Positions 60,993 through 64,000 of a stretch of 64,000 nt of DNA are shown here, in pieces. Numbering within the stretch: the first letter of the stretch is position 1; the number at the start of each line of letters is the position of its first letter. A program made the translations under genes and the position numbers. The stretch is from Virgibacillus_O sediminis (GTDB lineage Bacteria > Bacillota > Bacilli > Bacillales > Amphibacillaceae). The stretch covers positions 1 to 64,000 of the forward strand of contig NZ_JBHRRZ010000001.1 in the NCBI RefSeq assembly GCF_042643265.1, read 5' to 3'. Under the pieces are notes generated by a model, which made no database searches, was not told where the DNA came from, and saw nothing but the letters and a program-made list of their open reading frames with translations.

Positions 60993-61880
60993 ATGCAGAG
61001 AAATGGAAAAGTTAAACTTCCAAAAGGGAAAAAGGTGGCAGTAAATATTGGTTGTGATTTTGATGCGCAGTCTATTTGGGACGGTTCTTTCAACTTAACT
61101 TCACCAGCATATATGGCTCGCGGTGAGTTTGGAGCTGAAGTTGCGGCACCAAGGTTACTTAAGTTATTTAATCAATATGGTATAAAAACTACTTGGTGTA
61201 TTCCTGGTCATACAGTAGATACATTCACTGATATATGTAAGGAAATCGTTGCTCAAGGACATGAAGTTGCTCATCACGGTTACGTGCATGAAAACCCAAC
61301 AACTAAAACTTATGAGGAAGAAGACAAGGTCATACAAATGGGCCTGGAATCTCTTGCGAAAATAGGTGTAACTCCTCGGGGTTATAGATCTCCCTACTGG
61401 GACTTCAGTCCAAATACGTTTGAAATTCTTGAAAAACACGGATTCAAATATGATAGTAGTTTGATGGGAAATGATTTCCACCCTTATTACCCTCGACCAG
61501 TAGAAGTTAATTCAGATAGAGCTAATGTCTTCGACCAAGAAACTAGTTTACTAGAGATTCCAGTATCCTGGTATTTAGATGATTTCCCAGCAGCTGAATA
61601 TATCAATGGCGCGCAAGAGGGGATGAATTCAGTAAATGATATTTATGATCGATGGGTCTCTATTTTTGATTACGCTTGTGACAATGAAGAAGGAGCTTGC
61701 TATACATTGACCATCCATCCTCAAACGAGTGGACGGGCACATATGGTTCAAATGCTAGAAAAGTTAATACAGCATATGGAATCCCGGGGTGCATGGTTTG
61801 CTACATTGGGTGAAATCTATGACAATTTCGAGGAAACAAAAGAGGATAAAACACTTATTTCATCAACGCATAAAGGTTAA
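60993..61880 (+). CDS. Polysaccharide deacetylase family protein (PuuE/PgdA-like)
   Basis: A 295-residue soluble NodB-homology metallohydrolase, ATG with AAGGAGGAG upstream. It has NIGCDFDAQSIWD (Asp22, Asp24), the metal-binding HHGYVHENP (His95, His99), GYRSPYWDFS and a C-terminal TIHPQTSGR. The DFDA-x-S and WEH-type layout without a signal peptide groups it with cytoplasmic PuuE/HP0310-like enzymes, which act on small C-N substrates (such as allantoin or cyclic amides) rather than on polymers. Just 38 bp before a nitrilase-family gene, so a joint catabolic role is likely. Substrate unknown. Confidence 0.85.
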   Translation: MQRNGKVKLPKGKKVAVNIGCDFDAQSIWDGSFNLTSPAYMARGEFGAEVAAPRLLKLFNQYGIKTTWCIPGHTVDTFTDICKEIVAQGHEVAHHGYVHENPTTKTYEEEDKVIQMGLESLAKIGVTPRGYRSPYWDFSPNTFEILEKHGFKYDSSLMGNDFHPYYPRPVEVNSDRANVFDQETSLLEIPVSWYLDDFPAAEYINGAQEGMNSVNDIYDRWVSIFDYACDNEEGACYTLTIHPQTSGRAHMVQMLEKLIQHMESRGAWFATLGEIYDNFEETKEDKTLISSTHKG

Positions 61881-61918
61881 TCTTGATGCTTCCATATTAA
61901 AATAAGGAGGGAAATAAA

Positions 61919-62818
61919 ATGAGAGAAGTAAAAATAACAGCTTGTCAATTTCGTGTAGAAAAAGCCGCTTCTTTCGAAGTTTTTAAGAATCAGGTAGAAG
62001 AATTAATTAACCAAGTTCCCGAAGACTCAGATTATGTTATCTTCCCTGAACTTTTTACTGTCGGATTATTAGGCAGCTTTCCGGATCAAGATAATTTGAC
62101 TGCTGCTGACTTAATTAAAATTGATGAATACACGTCTCAATATAAAGAATACTTCAGTCAACTGGCAAAGAAACGAGAACAAATAATTATTGCGGGATCA
62201 CACTTGGAGCGGCGTGAGGATAAATACTTTAACATTGCTTATATCTTCGATAAAAACGGATCCTATGTCGAGCATAAGAAAACACATATTTTCCCTGCCG
62301 AAGCCAATTGGCAAACTTCTGAAGGAGACGAACTGGAAGTATTTTCGATAGGTCCGGCAAAAATAGGTTTAGCAGTTTGCTATGAAGCCGAAATTCCAGA
62401 AGTTTCGAGAATACTGAGTAAAAAAGGAGCCGAAATTATTTTTAGTCCCTCTTACACATTCACGGAAGCTGGATTTTGGCGTGTACGTCACTGTGCTCAA
62501 GCGCGTGCTATTGAAAATCAAGTGTATTTTGTTCATTGCCCTACCGTTGGTGAACCTGGGGATCCTCTCCCGAACGGATATGGGCGTTCATCGATTCTCA
62601 GTCCATGCGACCATGCTTGGACAGCTAATGGTATTGTTGCAGAATCAGAAACAAATACGAACACCCTAGTAACTGGAGTTGTAGATATAGATGACATCTA
62701 TGAAAACAGGGAGAACGGTGCAGCAACTACCTTTGTCGATCGAACGCGTCGCGAAGATGTTTATGCGAAGTATGAACCTTTCAACTCTATGAATAATCCT
62801 AGTGTGTCACCAAAGTAA
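61919..62818 (+). CDS. Carbon-nitrogen hydrolase (nitrilase superfamily)
   Basis: A 299-residue amidase-type enzyme, ATG with AAGGAGGG upstream. The catalytic triad is visible: Glu44 (IFPELF), Lys121 (HKKTHIFPAE) and Cys154 (GLAVCYEAEIPE). Overall text (GAEIIFSPSYT ... RARAIENQVYFVHC) fits aliphatic amidase/N-carbamoyl hydrolase branches. It probably acts in sequence with the upstream deacetylase-like enzyme. Confidence 0.9.
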   Translation: MREVKITACQFRVEKAASFEVFKNQVEELINQVPEDSDYVIFPELFTVGLLGSFPDQDNLTAADLIKIDEYTSQYKEYFSQLAKKREQIIIAGSHLERREDKYFNIAYIFDKNGSYVEHKKTHIFPAEANWQTSEGDELEVFSIGPAKIGLAVCYEAEIPEVSRILSKKGAEIIFSPSYTFTEAGFWRVRHCAQARAIENQVYFVHCPTVGEPGDPLPNGYGRSSILSPCDHAWTANGIVAESETNTNTLVTGVVDIDDIYENRENGAATTFVDRTRREDVYAKYEPFNSMNNPSVSPK

Positions 62819-62873
62819 TTTGTGAGAAGTGCAAAATAAGGAATGAGACAGTATTCACATTAGTGTTTATGAT

Positions 62874-62914
62874 ATGAGGTAACTTTCCTTATGAGTAATT
62901 TGGAGTTACCTCAT
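62874..62914 (+). terminator. Hairpin between the nitrilase and SDR genes
   Basis: ATGAGGTAACT and AGTTACCTCAT form a perfect 11-bp stem with a 19-nt loop; the T-tract is lacking (ACATAAAACC). Confidence 0.6.
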
Positions 62915-62999
62915 ACATAAAACCAAAGGTGTCGAATTTGGCAATTTATTATAGAAACATTTTAAAACTAATAATTACTCAAAGAGAGTGAGGAGTTTT

Positions 63000-63830
63000 A
63001 TGGGAAAGTTAGAAGGGCAAGTGGCTTTTGTTACAGGAGCAGCTAGAGGGCAAGGTAGACAATTTGCATTGGCTTTAGCAAGAGAAGGAGCGGATGTTGC
63101 TGTTCTGGATCTGGATGCTCAGATAAAGACGGTAGATTACGAACTTCCGGAAGGGAGCGACTTGGACAAAGTTGCCGCGGAAATAGAGCAACTGGACCGA
63201 CGTTCCCTTGCCATAGCAGGTAATGTGACGAAAGAGGAAGACATATCTCGGGCGGTTGATACGATTATTGAGAGGTTTGGTCATATTGATATCGTAGTTC
63301 CGAACGCGGGGATTGTATCTTATGGCCAAGTGTGGGAACTAGACGAGAAGACTTTCGATCAAATGATTGATGTAAATTTGAAAGGAACCTGGCTTACGTG
63401 TAAATACGTGGCGCCACACATGATTGAAAGAAAGAAAGGCAAGATTGTTTGTATATCTTCGATTTATGGAGTTCATTCAGCACCATTGGTTAGTCATTAC
63501 AGTGCTTCTAAACATGGGGTGCTGGGGCTTGTACGTTCCATGGCGATTGAATTAGGAGAATACAACATAAACGTGAATGCTATTTGTCCAACCGCCATAG
63601 ATACACCAATGATGAACAATCAAGCGACCTTTGATCGAATGGCGGGAGGGAAGGCAGGAGGAACCAGAGATCACGCTAATAAAGAATTTGAAAAACGTCA
63701 GCTTCTACCTGACATTGGATATCTTCCTGATGATGCCTGTGTTGGATCATTACTCTTTTTAGCTTCAGAGGATTCTAAATATGTTACAGGTATCCCTATC
63801 CCAGTGGATGCTGGTTTCCTGACTTCTTAA
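63000..63830 (+). CDS. Short-chain dehydrogenase/reductase
   Basis: The ATG at 63000 follows GAGTGAGGAG; an in-frame ATG four codons earlier overlaps the ribosome site. A 276-residue NAD-dependent oxidoreductase: cofactor motif VTGAARGQGRQ, VLDLDAQ (Asp selecting NAD), NAG in VPNAGIVSYG, catalytic Ser in CISSIYG and YSASK (Tyr, Lys). The insertion between the second strand and third helix and the C-terminal DEGWLPDD-like segment resemble mycofactocin-coupled-type SDRs. Substrate unknown. Confidence 0.9.
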   Translation: MGKLEGQVAFVTGAARGQGRQFALALAREGADVAVLDLDAQIKTVDYELPEGSDLDKVAAEIEQLDRRSLAIAGNVTKEEDISRAVDTIIERFGHIDIVVPNAGIVSYGQVWELDEKTFDQMIDVNLKGTWLTCKYVAPHMIERKKGKIVCISSIYGVHSAPLVSHYSASKHGVLGLVRSMAIELGEYNINVNAICPTAIDTPMMNNQATFDRMAGGKAGGTRDHANKEFEKRQLLPDIGYLPDDACVGSLLFLASEDSKYVTGIPIPVDAGFLTS

Positions 63831-63862
63831 CGTCTGGTACGACTACTCAGAGGGTGCATGTG

Positions 63863-63940
63863 ATGAAGAAAATGATCTGTTATTCAACTAATGATAACGG
63901 TATTGTATGGGAGGTCGATCCATGGAGCGAAATCGCATAA
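63863..63940 (+). CDS. Possible 25-aa peptide overlapping the next start
   Basis: ATG at 63863 with AGAGGGTG upstream reads MKKMICYSTNDNGIVWEVDP, then WSEIA and a stop inside the next reading frame. It may be an upstream coupling peptide or chance. Weak. Confidence 0.2.
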   Translation: MKKMICYSTNDNGIVWEVDPWSEIA

Positions 63941-64000
63941 GAATCGGGGATCCAGGTCCAGCTCTAACTTTTATTTTTACAATGCTTACGATGTGTATAT
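63922..64000 (+). CDS. N-terminus of a gene running off the window
   Basis: ATG at 63922, seven to ten bases after GGGAGG. It reads MERNRIRIGDPGPALTFIFT, then MLTMCI, at which point the window ends. A basic/polar start followed by a membrane helix suggests a transporter, possibly for the substrate of the cluster upstream. Too short to name. Confidence 0.45.
   Translation, partial: MERNRIRIGDPGPALTFIFTMLTMCI

Noticed and set aside
1..64000. tRNA, rRNA, CRISPR arrays or a replication origin with iterons
   Set aside because: None was recognised by eye: no cloverleaf with conserved T-arm sequence, no regularly spaced repeats, and no rep gene.

Overview
The window reads as DNA from a low-GC, spore-forming Bacillaceae, most likely one of the halotolerant or alkaliphilic genera. 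Support for this is a Bacillus-type Des desaturase, a YflT-like stress protein, a Ktr-type K+ channel, frequent TTG/GTG starts behind strong AGGAGG-type ribosome sites, and PhoP-type direct repeats. Whether it is chromosome or a large plasmid cannot be decided from the sequence. Many plasmid-type genes and a high pseudogene load suggest a plasmid or a plasmid-derived island.

Layout. 1-9.6 kb: the end of a broken IS21-family element, then many small membrane proteins and lipoproteins, including a candidate bacteriocin precursor with a two-helix partner (2463-3348) and a vWA lipoprotein. 9.9-13.5 kb: a plasmid-type replication/recombination block (Bet/RecT-like annealing protein, CHC2 zinc-finger primase-like protein, SSB, PD-(D/E)XK nuclease) in which every gene is broken by frameshifts or stops. 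13.7-16.7 kb: YflT-like protein and a Na+/phosphate cotransporter. 18.3-23.5 kb: pstS-pstC-pstA-pstB-phoU plus an OmpR-type regulator with a degenerate receiver. 24.6-31 kb: a second plasmid-type block (broken RadC, small proteins, a DUF6744-like protein, a MoxR ATPase with a vWA partner). 31-38.5 kb: small membrane proteins, a KtrB-like K+ transporter, a type I toxin/antisense locus and several gene relics. 38.6-40.1 kb: an HpaB-family hydroxylase. 40.7-54.1 kb: a complete C-P lyase system (phnF; phnGHIJKML with a PHP-domain phosphoesterase; phnDCEE) followed by a secreted calcineurin-like phosphoesterase. 54.2-60.8 kb: an accessory zone with a resolvase, a broken GIY-YIG gene, a 5'-truncated SIR2-type protein, the desaturase, and ArdC and transposase relics. 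61-64 kb: a deacetylase / C-N hydrolase / SDR cluster and the start of a further gene.

How it works together. Phosphorus acquisition dominates: inorganic phosphate import by two systems (Npt, Pst), phosphonate import and cleavage (Phn), and probably extracellular phosphoester hydrolysis. Four promoters (npt, pstS, phnG, phnD) carry arrays of PhoP-like hexamers at exact 11-bp spacing, so these units are probably one PhoP-controlled regulon.

The most interesting signal is in the two plasmid-type blocks. Each is headed by a similar long leader containing two terminator-like hairpins, and many genes inside them are separated by further terminator-like hairpins with little or no room for a promoter. 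This suggests attenuation or processive antitermination. All calls come from reading the sequence; no database search or alignment was run.
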